Below are positions 8,194 to 16,949 of a DNA stretch of 46,160 bases, piece by piece. The position numbers and the translations under genes were made by a program. Location: NCBI RefSeq assembly GCF_020443705.1, contig NZ_JAIZZK010000030.1, positions 1 through 46,160 on the forward strand, in the 5' to 3' direction. Origin of the DNA: Clostridium algoriphilum. GTDB taxonomy: Bacteria; Bacillota; Clostridia; Clostridiales; Clostridiaceae. Position 1 is the stretch's first letter. Each line of letters begins with the position of its first letter. Under the pieces are notes generated by a model. The model saw only the letters and a program-made list of their open reading frames with translations. It was not told where the DNA came from and made no database searches.

Positions 8194-8240
8194 AATACCC
8201 CCAATCATAGTTTTATTATCCTACAATTGGGGGTATTTTT
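8194..8240 (+). terminator. Strong hairpin AATACCCCCAAT/ATTGGGGGTATT with T-tail
   Basis: The perfect 12-bp stem (8194-8205 with 8226-8237, 20-nt loop) is followed by TTT on the plus strand, which fits a terminator for the glycosyltransferase transcript. The loop is long for a terminator. On the minus strand a promoter-like TTGTAA-18 bp-GATAAT spans the same arms and precedes a 26-codon frame starting MSIVKGKKRFGS. A G-tract operator is therefore an alternative. The following 8241-8379 shows no feature. Confidence 0.5.
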
Positions 8241-8379
8241 ACAATGTCCGTATTTAGTGGTTCAGTTCATTATTTCCAGGGGTTACTGACTATTAATTAA
8301 TGGTTTTATAATTCTAATTTTTATTTTCACTTTGCCTACAAATATTTAAATAAATTTAATACTCTACCTACATTTTTCT

Positions 8380-9030
8380 CTATTCTTCACCGAAAGTTTC
8401 TTTCCAATCTTTTGCAAATTTTTCTATCCCATTATCTGTTAATGGGTGTTTTATCATTTGTTTAATAATTTTAAGTGGTACTGTAGCAATATGTGAACCT
8501 GCAACTGCTGCTTCTGTAACATGCATTGGGTTTCTTATGCTTGCAGCAATTATTTCAGTATCTATTCCGTGCACTTTAAATATAGCAACTATAGTTCTTA
8601 TCAAATCCATAGCATTAGCATTTATATCATCAAGTCTTCCGATAAAAGGACTTACATAAGCAGCCCCTGCTCTTGCAGCAAGAAGAGCTTGTCCTGCACT
8701 AAATATTAATGTTACATTTGTTTTTATTCCTTCTTTTGAAAGTACTTTAACAGCCTTTAAACCGTCTTCAGTCATTGGTATTTTAACAATCATGTTTTTA
8801 TGAATTTTAGCTATTTCTCTTCCTTCTTTTATCATACCATTTACATCTAATGAAATAACTTCCCCACTTATAGGTCCGTCTACAATAAATGCTATTTCTT
8901 TTATAACCTCTATAAAGTCTCTACCTTCTTTTGCTATTAGTGATGGATTAGTAGTTACACCACAAATAACACCCATTTCATTAGCTTCACGAATATCAGA
9001 AACATTAGCTGTATCAATAAATAATTTCAC
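8380..9030 (-). CDS. fsa: Fructose-6-phosphate aldolase / transaldolase-like protein, copy 1
   Basis: The 216-residue protein is a short transaldolase of the FSA/TalC type. It opens [10 protein letters not shown], has [10 protein letters not shown], and carries the Schiff-base lysine K83 in IVKIPMT. Family members cleave fructose 6-phosphate to dihydroxyacetone and glyceraldehyde 3-phosphate, or act as true transaldolases; sequence alone does not separate them. The start is GTG with AAGGAG 8 nt upstream. It is the last gene after an ascorbate-type PTS, 214 bp downstream of the IIC gene, so it may process the imported sugar phosphate. A close paralogue at 34204-34854 is roughly 70 percent identical by eye. 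Confidence 0.92.
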   Translation of the reverse strand: MKLFIDTANVSDIREANEMGVICGVTTNPSLIAKEGRDFIEVIKEIAFIVDGPISGEVISLDVNGMIKEGREIAKIHKNMIVKIPMTEDGLKAVKVLSKEGIKTNVTLIFSAGQALLAARAGAAYVSPFIGRLDDINANAMDLIRTIVAIFKVHGIDTEIIAASIRNPMHVTEAAVAGSHIATVPLKIIKQMIKHPLTDNGIEKFAKDWKETFGEE

Positions 9031-9244
9031 AATTAAGACTCCTTCATATTTAAAGTTTTATTTTAATAAAGTTATTATATATAACTAACTATCTATCTCT
9101 TATTCTAGATGTTAGGTAGGCCCGATTTCATACCAAACCTAATAACAAACTGTAAATAATTTATATTTATTTGCACTTTAAAAAGTAAGACAATAATCTT
9201 CAAACTCTTCTTCCTTTTCAAAACTCCTCCATTTTTCATGTATA

Positions 9245-10621
9245 TTAATCTACTTTAGCTTGAGCACTATCATCTACTTTTTTATTTTTAGTCACAACTG
9301 TCCAAATAACCATAATAGCTAATATTCCAATTAGTACACATGTTAAACCTACTCCTCCGATAAATCCTTGCACTTTACCTAAGAATATTCCTGAAAGTGC
9401 AAAGTCTGTATCAGAGAATGTTGAATTTGCTATTCCAAGATTACCTAATACAGGTAATAAAGCAACTGGTAAGAATGATATTATGATACCATTTACAAAC
9501 GACCCTATAATTGCACCTCTTCTACCCCCTGTTGAATTACCAAATACAGCGGATGTAGCTCCTAAGAAAAAGTGTGGCACAACTCCTGGTATTATTATTA
9601 CTAATCCCATTGCTCCAAGTGCAAACATTGAAACTATTCCACCTACGAAAGAAGATATAAATCCAATTATTACTGCATTTGGTGCGTATGGGAATATAAT
9701 TGGACAATCTAATGCTGGCCTTGAATTTGGCACTACTTTACTTGAAATTCCCTTAAATGCGGGTACTATTTCATTAAGAACTAATCTAACACCATTTTGT
9801 ATTAATATAAATCCTGCCGAAAAAGTTAATGCTTCTATTAAGGAATAAACTATAAAGTTATTTCCACTAGAAATGGTAGTTTCTACAAATTCTTTACCTG
9901 CAGCTATTGCAACTATTATATAAAGAATTGCCATTGTTAATGAGATAGATACAACTGAATCCCTTAAGAAACCTAATGATTTTGGAACATTCATTTCTTC
10001 TGTAGATTTTGATCCCTTACCTACAATTTTACCTATATATCCTGCAAGAGCATATGAAGTTCCTCCAGAATGTCCTAATGCTACGCTATCATTTCCTGTA
10101 ATTTTCTTCATGAAAGGTTGTTGTATAGCTGGTGATATTACCATTATAAGACCTAGGGCTAATGATCCTGTGAATATTAAATGTATTCCTGTCATTCCAG
10201 ATGAAACTAGTATAACTGAAATCATACACGCTAAATATAATGTAATATGTCCTGTTAAAAATATATATTTATACTTTGTAACTCTTGCTATAAATATATT
10301 TGCTATCATACCAAATGTCATAATTAAAGCTGTAGGTGTACCATATTCTTTTAAAGCCATAGCAACAATCGCTTCATTATTTGGTATAACTCCTGAAATA
10401 TGAAATCCTTGTTGAAACATAACACCAAATGGATTTAAGGACCCAACAATAACTCCTGCTGCTGCCTGTATAACTACAAAACCCACCATAGCCTTTAATG
10501 TTGATTTGATAATTACGTCTACACTTTTCTTTTGAAGTAATAATCCTACAAGAACGATAACACCTATTATTATTGCTGGTTGTGATAAGAAATCAACAAA
10601 AACTTTTAAAATTCCATTCAT
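9245..10621 (-). CDS. ulaA: PTS ascorbate-type permease, IIC component
   Basis: The 458-residue, highly hydrophobic protein has about ten to eleven membrane helices and matches UlaA/SgaT: GVIVGSLNPFGVMFQQGF, ALGHSGGTSYALAGYIG and FFLGATSAVFGNSTGGRRGA. The family transports L-ascorbate or related sugars with phosphorylation through the cognate IIB. AGGAGG precedes the ATG. It follows the IIB gene by 59 nt and precedes fsa. Because downstream ascorbate genes (ulaDEFG) are absent and an aldolase is present, the true substrate may be another sugar or polyol. Confidence 0.9.
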   Translation of the reverse strand: MNGILKVFVDFLSQPAIIIGVIVLVGLLLQKKSVDVIIKSTLKAMVGFVVIQAAAGVIVGSLNPFGVMFQQGFHISGVIPNNEAIVAMALKEYGTPTALIMTFGMIANIFIARVTKYKYIFLTGHITLYLACMISVILVSSGMTGIHLIFTGSLALGLIMVISPAIQQPFMKKITGNDSVALGHSGGTSYALAGYIGKIVGKGSKSTEEMNVPKSLGFLRDSVVSISLTMAILYIIVAIAAGKEFVETTISSGNNFIVYSLIEALTFSAGFILIQNGVRLVLNEIVPAFKGISSKVVPNSRPALDCPIIFPYAPNAVIIGFISSFVGGIVSMFALGAMGLVIIIPGVVPHFFLGATSAVFGNSTGGRRGAIIGSFVNGIIISFLPVALLPVLGNLGIANSTFSDTDFALSGIFLGKVQGFIGGVGLTCVLIGILAIMVIWTVVTKNKKVDDSAQAKVD

Positions 10622-10680
10622 TTTTATTCCTCCTCAAATTTATTAAATCTTAATGATTTTTATAAATTTTTCTTCATAGT

Positions 10681-10956
10681 TTATAAGTTTATTTTTTCTT
10701 TGATCTTTTCTCTTAATTCATCCTTATCCAATAAGGAGTTTAATACTATAAGGTTTGGTAAATGACTTGCACTATCTGCAAGATCTAACCCTGTAACAAA
10801 AATATCTGCATCCATACCTGTTACGTCTGCAAGCGATGTATGAAATGCTTCATATTTATCTGTTACTCCTAATTCTTTTAAAATCTCCGTTACATTCATT
10901 TCCACCATAAAACTTGAACCTAATCCTGAACCACATACTGCCATAATTTTTTTCAT
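10681..10956 (-). CDS. ulaB: PTS ascorbate-type IIB component
   Basis: The 91-residue cytoplasmic protein starts MKKIMAVCGSGLGSS. C8 in the CGSGLGSS loop is the phosphocysteine that passes phosphate from IIA to the sugar. Length and motif fit the UlaB/SgaB family. GGGGG lies before the ATG, within the end of the IIA gene, whose stop codon is 1 nt upstream, so the two are translationally coupled. Confidence 0.92.
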   Translation of the reverse strand: MKKIMAVCGSGLGSSFMVEMNVTEILKELGVTDKYEAFHTSLADVTGMDADIFVTGLDLADSASHLPNLIVLNSLLDKDELREKIKEKINL

Positions 10957-10957
10957 T

Positions 10958-11359
10958 TTACATTACCCCCATAATTTCTTTTTTGCTTTTTGAATTTTTA
11001 ATAATGCTTAATTTATCTTTATTCATACACACCTCAGCAATTTTTCTTAGTAAACCTATGTGAGACTCACTATCCTTTGCTGATAATGTGAAAAATACAT
11101 TTATTAATTTCCCATCAAAATCTACTGAATTATTAAGTTTTAATACACAAAGGCCTTCTTTTAAAGCTCCATCTTCTGGTCTTGCATGAGGCATACATAT
11201 CCCATCTGCAATGCAAAAATATGAACCATATTCCTTAATTTTGGCTTTTATTGCATCATAATACCTACTTTCTACAACTCCATTTTTCTCCAAGATATCA
11301 CATGACATCTTTATTGCTTCTTCATAATTATCTACTTTATCAATAATCTCTATGAACAT
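10958..11359 (-). CDS. ulaC: PTS IIA component (fructose/mannitol-type fold)
   Basis: The 133-residue protein carries the EIIA active histidine H58 in ICMPHARPEDG. It accepts phosphate from HPr and passes it to IIB. GGGGGAGG precedes the ATG. It sits between the PRD regulator (20 nt upstream) and IIB, the same order as in other ascorbate-type PTS operons. It is a little shorter than UlaC of E. coli but retains the full core. Confidence 0.9.
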   Translation of the reverse strand: MFIEIIDKVDNYEEAIKMSCDILEKNGVVESRYYDAIKAKIKEYGSYFCIADGICMPHARPEDGALKEGLCVLKLNNSVDFDGKLINVFFTLSAKDSESHIGLLRKIAEVCMNKDKLSIIKNSKSKKEIMGVM

Positions 11360-11379
11360 ATTTAATCCTCCCCCAACTA

Positions 11380-13296
11380 CTACTTAATATTTTCTATATC
11401 CTCATAACAATTAGCTTCCTTTAGCTTTTTTATATTGCCTTCTTTTGTTATGATATTTATTAAATTTACTAAATTCATATTTTCATTTTTGTTAGCTAAA
11501 ACAATTATTACTTTTACTAATGTCTCTTTCTGGCTTCCGAATTTAATTGGTTTTTTTAATACTAGAAGACCTACTGAATTTTCTATAACAAAAGTAGGTT
11601 CTGCATGAACAAAAGCTATTTCAGGTATAAATACCATATAGTTGCCTAAGGTTTCTATAACTTTAATTATTTCACTAACATACTGCATTTTAATTTTTTT
11701 ATCTTCAATTAATGGTTCTGCAGCTACTCTTATAGCTTCTTGCCAATCATTTAGTTCTACACCTATTTGTGAATATTTTTTGGGTAGTATTTTACTTATG
11801 CCACTTTGGCTTTTATTTCGAACTTTTTCCACAAGAAATTTGCAATTTTTTTCATATCTTCTACTAAATATTTCTTTATTGATTTTTTCTATATCCCCTA
11901 ATTCTAAAAGTGGATTAGCTTGTATTACTTTGTAATTATCTAAGGCAAGAGGTACTGTACTAATTAAAAAATCAACCTCATACCTTTTTAAACTGCTTTC
12001 TACATCCCTTAATCTACATATTCCTAAAATTTTAATTTCTGGAATCATTGCTCTTATTCTTGTCTTTAAAAGACTTGATGTAGCAAGTCCACCATTACAT
12101 ATTATTAACACTTTATATGAAAACTTATCTTTTACATTTCTTTCAAATAATGCATCAAAATACATTGCTATATAGGCAATTTCTGATTCTGGAAACTTAA
12201 CTTTTAATACACTTTCATACTCTGAAAGTATTTTTTCGGTAATACTGTAAATAAAAGACATTTTGTACTTTATTTCTTCAAGCATTGGATTATCAATTAG
12301 AAGATTATTTTTCAATCTAAAAATTGCTACTTTTAAATGAATTGACATTTGTTCTTTCAAATCTACATCCTCTATTGGATTAATATTAATAACATCACAC
12401 ATATCCTTAATAATATTAGTTGTTAATTTATCAACTTCTAAGTTTGTAGTTATAAAATTACCTAATGTACTTTTAGCTCCACTAAATAATTTTAATAAAT
12501 AACATATTTCACTTTCTGTAATCTTATAATTTAAGTTTTTTATACAATCTTTTAATATTGTATAATTTTTATTGGCTTTCTGTTTATTAATACACTCACT
12601 GCTATATTCAACAGTATTTCCAATACTGATTCTACAAAGTGAGAATTTTATCATGACTTCCAGTTCATCTAAACCTTCTTCTGAATACTTAACACTAGCC
12701 AAAATTTCAATACTTTCTGTAAAGCTTCTAATATCATTTATATCTAACCTAAGGCATTCCATGAGATATTTGTTTATATCTAACTGAATATACTTAGTAG
12801 ATTTTTTATATAACTGTAATAAATAGCTTCTGATTTCATCTTCATTTCCCTCTGAAAATATTCCATAATAGGATTTCTTTTTAATTCTGATATCATACTT
12901 TTCTAATAATATTCTGGCTGACTTTAAATCTTGGATTATTGTATTTTTAGATACTTGTAATTTCTCTGCTAGTTCTTCATATGTTGTTTTTTCTTTTGTC
13001 ATAATGATAATCAAAACAAATAGTACTCTTTCTTCGGCTGAATAAATTTTATGCTCATACATATTCAGAAATTTTTCAATTTCACTTTCATCAAAATCAA
13101 GCTTTACTCCAACTCCTGGTTTTCTTTCTAAAGAAATATTATATTCCTTCAATGCATATTTAATAGAATCCAAATCACTTCTTATGGTTCTTTCACTTAT
13201 ATCAAACATCTTTGAAATATTTTTTATTGTTATATGAGTATTTTTGTTTGATAAAGAATTTATAATATCTATTTGTCTTTTATTAAGTGTAACCAA
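11380..13296 (-). CDS. BglG-type PRD transcriptional regulator with IIB and IIA domains
   Basis: The 638-residue protein has two N-terminal helix-turn-helix segments (about 15-60, RTIRSDLDSIK; about 90-135, LQVSKNTIIQDLKSAR), two PRD domains (about 180-390), a IIB-like domain (phosphocysteine in LIICNGGLATSS, near 405) and a C-terminal IIA domain (VHAEPTF, near 565). Such MtlR/LicR-type activators are switched by phosphorylation from the PTS they control. The TTG at 13296 is chosen as start because GAGGAGG lies 8 nt upstream; a longer GTG start would place that site inside the gene. It heads the operon and most likely activates the PTS genes behind it. Confidence 0.9.
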   Translation of the reverse strand: MVTLNKRQIDIINSLSNKNTHITIKNISKMFDISERTIRSDLDSIKYALKEYNISLERKPGVGVKLDFDESEIEKFLNMYEHKIYSAEERVLFVLIIIMTKEKTTYEELAEKLQVSKNTIIQDLKSARILLEKYDIRIKKKSYYGIFSEGNEDEIRSYLLQLYKKSTKYIQLDINKYLMECLRLDINDIRSFTESIEILASVKYSEEGLDELEVMIKFSLCRISIGNTVEYSSECINKQKANKNYTILKDCIKNLNYKITESEICYLLKLFSGAKSTLGNFITTNLEVDKLTTNIIKDMCDVININPIEDVDLKEQMSIHLKVAIFRLKNNLLIDNPMLEEIKYKMSFIYSITEKILSEYESVLKVKFPESEIAYIAMYFDALFERNVKDKFSYKVLIICNGGLATSSLLKTRIRAMIPEIKILGICRLRDVESSLKRYEVDFLISTVPLALDNYKVIQANPLLELGDIEKINKEIFSRRYEKNCKFLVEKVRNKSQSGISKILPKKYSQIGVELNDWQEAIRVAAEPLIEDKKIKMQYVSEIIKVIETLGNYMVFIPEIAFVHAEPTFVIENSVGLLVLKKPIKFGSQKETLVKVIIVLANKNENMNLVNLINIITKEGNIKKLKEANCYEDIENIK

Positions 13297-13435
13297 TTCA
13301 AAAACCTCCTCAGCCACCTTATGTATTTATTGTATACGATTTCCGACATTCACTCCATACCAATTTATTTCATTTAATGTGGCAATTTTAATATAAATAT
13401 TTGCAAATACATAATTCCACTTACTCTCATTCCCA

Positions 13436-13478
13436 TAAAAAAATATTTAAACCCAGTAACTATTGCAGTTACTGGGTT
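13436..13478 (-). terminator. Orphan minus-strand terminator
   Basis: A perfect 12-bp stem (AACCCAGTAACT at 13450-13461 with 13467-13478, 5-nt loop) is followed on the minus strand by TAAATATTTTTTTA. It lies about 170 bp beyond the terminator at 13645-13677, with no recognised gene between, which implies a short transcript there. Confidence 0.75.
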
Positions 13479-13482
13479 CCTA

Positions 13483-13525
13483 TGGTGCTTCCGACAGGAA
13501 TAGAACCTGGTACCAACTGGTTTGC
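13483..13525 (-). other. tRNA 3'-end-like fragment (possible att scar or pseudo-tRNA)
   Basis: On the minus strand GGTTCTATTCCTGTCGG-AAGCACCA resembles a T-arm, acceptor strand and CCA, followed 4 nt later by a terminator, as in real clostridial tRNA genes. The T-loop has TTCTA in place of TTCGA, and no anticodon arm or matching 5' acceptor is found upstream, so a working tRNA is excluded. In one frame the same DNA encodes a 28-residue peptide (MENSIRFTVSANQ...) with AGGAG 11 nt upstream, an alternative explanation. Promoter-like boxes TTTACA and TATTAA with a 17-bp spacer lie near 13620-13646. Confidence 0.35.
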
Positions 13526-13644
13526 CGACACAGTAAAACGTATGGAATTTTCCATAGTTCTTAAAACTCCTATAACGGTTCCAAAATCCAAATCTACTTA
13601 TATGAAAAGGGGAAAACTTTAATAAAATAACTTAAATTTCATGT

Positions 13645-13677
13645 AAAAAATCACGCTAGGATAAGCGTGATTTTTTT
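13645..13677 (-). terminator. Terminator after the tail-anchored hypothetical gene
   Basis: The arms AAAAAATCACGCT and AGCGTGATTTTTT form a long stem with a 6-nt loop and T-runs on both strands, so it can stop transcription from either side. It lies 23 bp past the stop codon at 13700. Confidence 0.85.
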
Positions 13678-13699
13678 ATTAAATATATAATTTTCTGTA

Positions 13700-14347
13700 T
13701 TATTTTTTATCTTTTTTTGACCATATTTTTAAACCTATAAGCAATCCAGCCCCAATTGTAGATGCAATGCCTGTATATATTGCTACTTTACCTGGGGTTG
13801 TTTTATTTTTGGGTGTTTTAACTGTGTTGTGATAATCTTCCATCAAATTTTCATACTGTTTCTTGTTGATATTTCCTATACCTATACCCATAACTTCACA
13901 ATTCATGCCTGCAAAATAATTGATTTTTTCTGATATGTAACAGTTAAATGTATGTATTTTCTGAGGTGTTGAACTTCCATCATTCCATAATTCAACTCCA
14001 AATAACTCTTCATATATAAATTGATGTTGAAAAACAACTAAAGAGTAATTACCCCGTTTTGAGTGATGTACATTAATATATCCATTTTTTGCAATTAAAT
14101 TATCAATATGTCCTTTGTATAAAACTAAAATGTTCTTAGATGAATTTTCATTCTTGATCTTATCAAATAATTCTCTACCATCAAATGAATAAAATAATTC
14201 AACAGTAGTTATATTATTCTTCACTAAAGCTAGTTTGACTATCTCTATATATGAATCAATGAATTGTATATCTTCAGGAAGTTTATTTTTGTAATCATTT
14301 ATTACATTTTGAGTTTTTTTATTAAATATGCCATTGATAAATTCCAT
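13700..14347 (-). CDS. Hypothetical protein with C-terminal membrane anchor
   Basis: I do not recognise this 215-residue protein. Residues 1-170 are a soluble mixed alpha/beta domain without known motifs. A hydrophobic helix at about 190-208 (VAIYTGIASTIGAGLLIGL) is followed by the basic tail KIWSKKDKK, so it is probably tail-anchored with the bulk in the cytoplasm. AGAGAGG precedes the ATG. It is monocistronic, with its own terminator and a long AT-rich upstream gap. Its low-complexity upstream DNA and lack of recognisable relatives suggest a lineage-specific gene. Confidence 0.75.
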   Translation of the reverse strand: MEFINGIFNKKTQNVINDYKNKLPEDIQFIDSYIEIVKLALVKNNITTVELFYSFDGRELFDKIKNENSSKNILVLYKGHIDNLIAKNGYINVHHSKRGNYSLVVFQHQFIYEELFGVELWNDGSSTPQKIHTFNCYISEKINYFAGMNCEVMGIGIGNINKKQYENLMEDYHNTVKTPKNKTTPGKVAIYTGIASTIGAGLLIGLKIWSKKDKK

Positions 14348-14602
14348 TTTTATATACCTCTCTTCTTACTTGTAAGTTTTGTTAGTCTTATTAGTTTATC
14401 ATATGTTGCCCTCTTTGTTTGTTTATCATAACATATATTTTTTAAATTTGATAAAATGCTTTACTTATATACAAAAATAATAGCCATTATTATATATCTC
14501 AAATGAATATAAAACCTCTTATGTCCTTTTAAATTCTATCATATGTGTTTGCAGCATGCAAAAGCCATGCATCGGTTTTTGATTTTTCAATGAGAATATT
14601 TA

Positions 14603-15544
14603 TCAATATTCTAAAACATCCTGTTCTCTGAATAAGCTTGAAACAGCTTCATCGTAATCGTATAATCTTTCTGATTTCTTAATTTTTTTTGCATATTTTG
14701 CATTATCAGAAAACACTGGAATCATATAAAACCATAATTCTTTCATTTTAAACAAGACATTCCTATCTCCAAAGAGTATTCTTTTATAATCTTCATAAAT
14801 TTTATCATGAAAGTCTTTTAGTAATTTTTTTTCAAGTTTAATGTTATTTGTAATATCGCTGATCATTCCAGGATTGGCTAATAATCCCCTACCAAACATT
14901 AAAGTATCTACACTAAGAAAATCAGCCGAAAACTCCTTGTAATCTTTGATTGTAAAAATGTCACCATTATAACAAACAGGATTTTTACTTAAAATCAAGG
15001 CTTCCTTAAAAATTTTCAGATTAGGCTTATTTTTATAAAAATCCTTTTGAATCCTTGGATGAATAATAAGCTCTTCTATAGGGTATTTGTTAAATATTTC
15101 GATTAAATCATAAAATTCTTCAGGTTGGTCTTTTCCTATTCTGGTTTTTAATGAGATTTTTGTTATCGATTGAGAAAAAACTTCGTCTAAAAACATATCA
15201 AGTTCTTCTCTTTTTGAAAGAAATCCGGACCCTCTATTTTTTGAAACTACAGTTCTAGAAGGACATCCCAAATTTAAATTGATCTCATTATATCCCAGCA
15301 GCTTTATTTTCTTTGAAGTATGAATAAAATCTTTTGCATTATTGGTTAGTAATTGTGGAATCAAAACTAGTCCTTGGTTGTTTTCAGGCAAAATATCATT
15401 TAATTCTCGAGTTTTAAAACTTTCGCTTTGATTTGCAGTAATAAAAGGTGAAAAGTATTTATCTATATTATTGAAAAAAGCATTATGGGCATTTCTATAA
15501 ATGTACCCAGTCAAACCTTCCATAGGTGCGAAATAAAAATTCAT
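14603..15544 (-). CDS. dus: tRNA-dihydrouridine synthase
   Basis: The 313-residue FMN enzyme reduces uridines in tRNA D-loops. It shows the N-terminal FAPMEGLTGYIYR, the catalytic-cysteine motif NLGCPSRTV near residue 100 (proton donor Cys), and the flavin-binding LMFGRGLLANPG near residue 225. The ATG at 15544 is chosen because AAAGGAG lies 11 nt upstream; an in-frame TTG at 15568 would put that site inside the gene. It is divergent in sequence from the usual DusB linked to transcription genes in Firmicutes. It lies alone between a hypothetical gene and tRNA-Ser. Confidence 0.92.
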   Translation of the reverse strand: MNFYFAPMEGLTGYIYRNAHNAFFNNIDKYFSPFITANQSESFKTRELNDILPENNQGLVLIPQLLTNNAKDFIHTSKKIKLLGYNEINLNLGCPSRTVVSKNRGSGFLSKREELDMFLDEVFSQSITKISLKTRIGKDQPEEFYDLIEIFNKYPIEELIIHPRIQKDFYKNKPNLKIFKEALILSKNPVCYNGDIFTIKDYKEFSADFLSVDTLMFGRGLLANPGMISDITNNIKLEKKLLKDFHDKIYEDYKRILFGDRNVLFKMKELWFYMIPVFSDNAKYAKKIKKSERLYDYDEAVSSLFREQDVLEY

Positions 15545-15790
15545 GTATCTAATAGCTCCTTTATTCAAGTAGTTCCCTTTCTATCAACGTAACACACTCC
15601 ACTTGTGCAGTATATGGTAAAATAATTCATTGCAGTTCTTGTCTTTCTTTTTGGGGTGTCCACGAATACGGTTCACTGTACAATATTCTAAATTTATTTT
15701 TTCAGATTCAAATCATCCACTTTCGATTAGTCTTTCCTATTTTGTCGTCAAACAGGCGTCACAAACCCCATTATCAGCAAAAATACTGCT

Positions 15791-15823
15791 AAAAAGGCTC
15801 TAGCACAATCTGCTAGAGCCTTT
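15791..15823 (-). terminator. Terminator of tRNA-Ser
   Basis: The perfect stem formed by 15793-15805 and 15811-15823 (GGCTCTAGCA core, 5-nt loop) is followed by TTTTTAGC on the minus strand, 6 nt after the tRNA CCA end. The region 15569-15790 beyond it shows no gene. Confidence 0.9.
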
Positions 15824-15828
15824 GATTT

Positions 15829-15920
15829 TGGCGGAGAAAGGGGGATTTGAACCCCCGGAACGGAATAACCCGTTCGCCTGTTTTCGAGGCAGGTACCATA
15901 GGCCACTCGGACATCTCTCC
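15829..15920 (-). tRNA. tRNA-Ser (anticodon CGA)
   Basis: This is a 92-nt class II tRNA with encoded CCA. The acceptor stem GGAGAGA pairs with TTTCTCC (one G-U), the anticodon stem is CCTGC/ACAGG with loop CTCGAAA, giving anticodon CGA that reads UCG. The long variable arm GAACGGGTTATTCCGTTC and the T-arm GGGGGTTCAAATCCCCC are intact. Confidence 0.97.
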
Positions 15921-16036
15921 ATACATTTAAGTTGCATTTTATATTATAACATATTTCAATTTTATTTAAAGTACATTTTTATCTTTAATTAAAACTATTT
16001 TAACTAACACTGTATATCTTAGTAACTATTCAATGT

Positions 16037-16069
16037 AAAAAACCAGTATTGTTTTTATACACTACTGGG
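16037..16069 (-). terminator. Terminator of the SHOCT gene
   Basis: On the minus strand CCAGTAGTG and CAATACTGG (one mismatch, 8-nt loop) are followed by TTTTTT, about 60 bp after the SHOCT stop. Confidence 0.65.
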
Positions 16070-16125
16070 CTTTTACCTTTAAAATAACAGAACTTACAAA
16101 GTAATTTGCTACATGATTTACAAAC

Positions 16126-16368
16126 TTATAATTTCTTACTATTTAATAGCACACTTTTTTTACGGTTATATTCATCCTCATCTATCTCTCCACGAGCAAA
16201 TCTTTCATTTAATATTCCTAGAGAGTTATCCTTAGTTCCTATATCCTTAACATTATTATTTTGCAATACCTTAAATACCGTAAATACAACTATCCCAATT
16301 ATAATCATAGGCATAATCATCATCATCCATGACCATCCACCCATCATACTATATCTATATCCCATCAT
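16126..16368 (-). CDS. Small membrane protein with SHOCT domain
   Basis: The 80-residue protein starts with a Met/Trp/Gly-rich stretch (MMGYRYSMMGGWSWMMM), has one membrane helix at about 18-38, and ends in a SHOCT domain (LNERFARGEIDEDEYNRKKSVL). The SHOCT domain is a short C-terminal module of unknown or oligomerising role. GAGGGTGA precedes the ATG. The Met-rich start resembles small metal-linked membrane proteins, but that is only a resemblance. Upstream, AGTACTTATGAAGTT (16427-16441) and AGTACATAAGAACTT (16473-16487) form an imperfect direct repeat that may be regulatory. Confidence 0.85.
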   Translation of the reverse strand: MMGYRYSMMGGWSWMMMIMPMIIIGIVVFTVFKVLQNNNVKDIGTKDNSLGILNERFARGEIDEDEYNRKKSVLLNSKKL

Positions 16369-16514
16369 AACTAGTCACCCTCTCATTGTTTTTTATTTAT
16401 ATACTTATTCTACAACTCAATTGTGTAGTACTTATGAAGTTAATATATTTTATTTATTATAGTTTGTATATCAGTACATAAGAACTTCTATAATATCATT
16501 TTTGTTTTTAATAT

Positions 16515-16949
16515 TTATTCCATAATTGCTATATCATCTCCAGGTTTAATATAACCCTCCTGGAGTACCCTAGCAAATATACCTTCTCTCGGCATTATAC
16601 AATCACCGACAAGTTTCATAATTTCACATCCTGCATGACATTCCTTACCTATCTGTGTTACCTCTAAAACTACCTCAGCAATTTTAATTTTAGTTCCTAT
16701 GGGAAGCTCATACAGAACTATTCCCTCAGTAGTAATATTCTCAGCGAACTTTCCTGCAGATAAACCCAAAGCTCCCTTTGCTTTCATTTTATCAATGCTT
16801 TCAACCCCAAGAAAGCTAACCTGTCTATGCCACTTGCCTGCATGTGCATCTCCCTCTAGTCCATGATTGAATTTGAAAAAACCTTTATCAATAGGATGTT
16901 TTATTACACCTTTTTTCTCACTTATATTTACAGCAATAACTTTTGGCAT
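16515..16949 (-). CDS. MOSC domain protein
   Basis: The 144-residue protein is a stand-alone MOSC domain, the molybdenum cofactor sulfurase C-terminal fold. It shows GLEGDAHAGKWHRQVS and the conserved cysteine region GKECHAGCEIM. MOSC proteins are thought to carry or bind sulfur for cofactor maturation. Its ATG overlaps the moaC stop codon (TAATG), so it is the last gene of the moa operon. This placement supports a role in making or sulfurating the cofactor used by the Mop-type enzyme encoded 10 kb away. Confidence 0.93.
   Translation of the reverse strand: MPKVIAVNISEKKGVIKHPIDKGFFKFNHGLEGDAHAGKWHRQVSFLGVESIDKMKAKGALGLSAGKFAENITTEGIVLYELPIGTKIKIAEVVLEVTQIGKECHAGCEIMKLVGDCIMPREGIFARVLQEGYIKPGDDIAIME

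Noticed and set aside
8027-8257. Plus-strand frame of 76 codons after the glycosyltransferase
   Set aside because: It starts with TTG without a ribosome site, runs antisense over the transposase remnant and ends in the hairpin; its product looks random.
9100-9160. Imperfect GTTAGGTAGG/CCAAACCTAATAAC hairpin before fsa
   Set aside because: The stem has bulges and no T-tail, so neither a terminator nor a riboswitch can be argued.
13401-13622. Plus-strand frame of 73 codons reading MVLPTGIEPGTNW
   Set aside because: Peptides of the type GIEPxT are the usual antisense reading of tRNA T-arms; it lies across a terminator and a tRNA-like scrap.
15640-15700. GTGGACACCCC sequence resembling an insertion sequence end
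   Set aside because: No matching inverted end or transposase was found nearby.
16106-16462. Plus-strand frame of 118 codons over the SHOCT gene
   Set aside because: It is the antisense of a well-supported gene with its own ribosome site; composition is Ile/Pro/His-rich and not protein-like.
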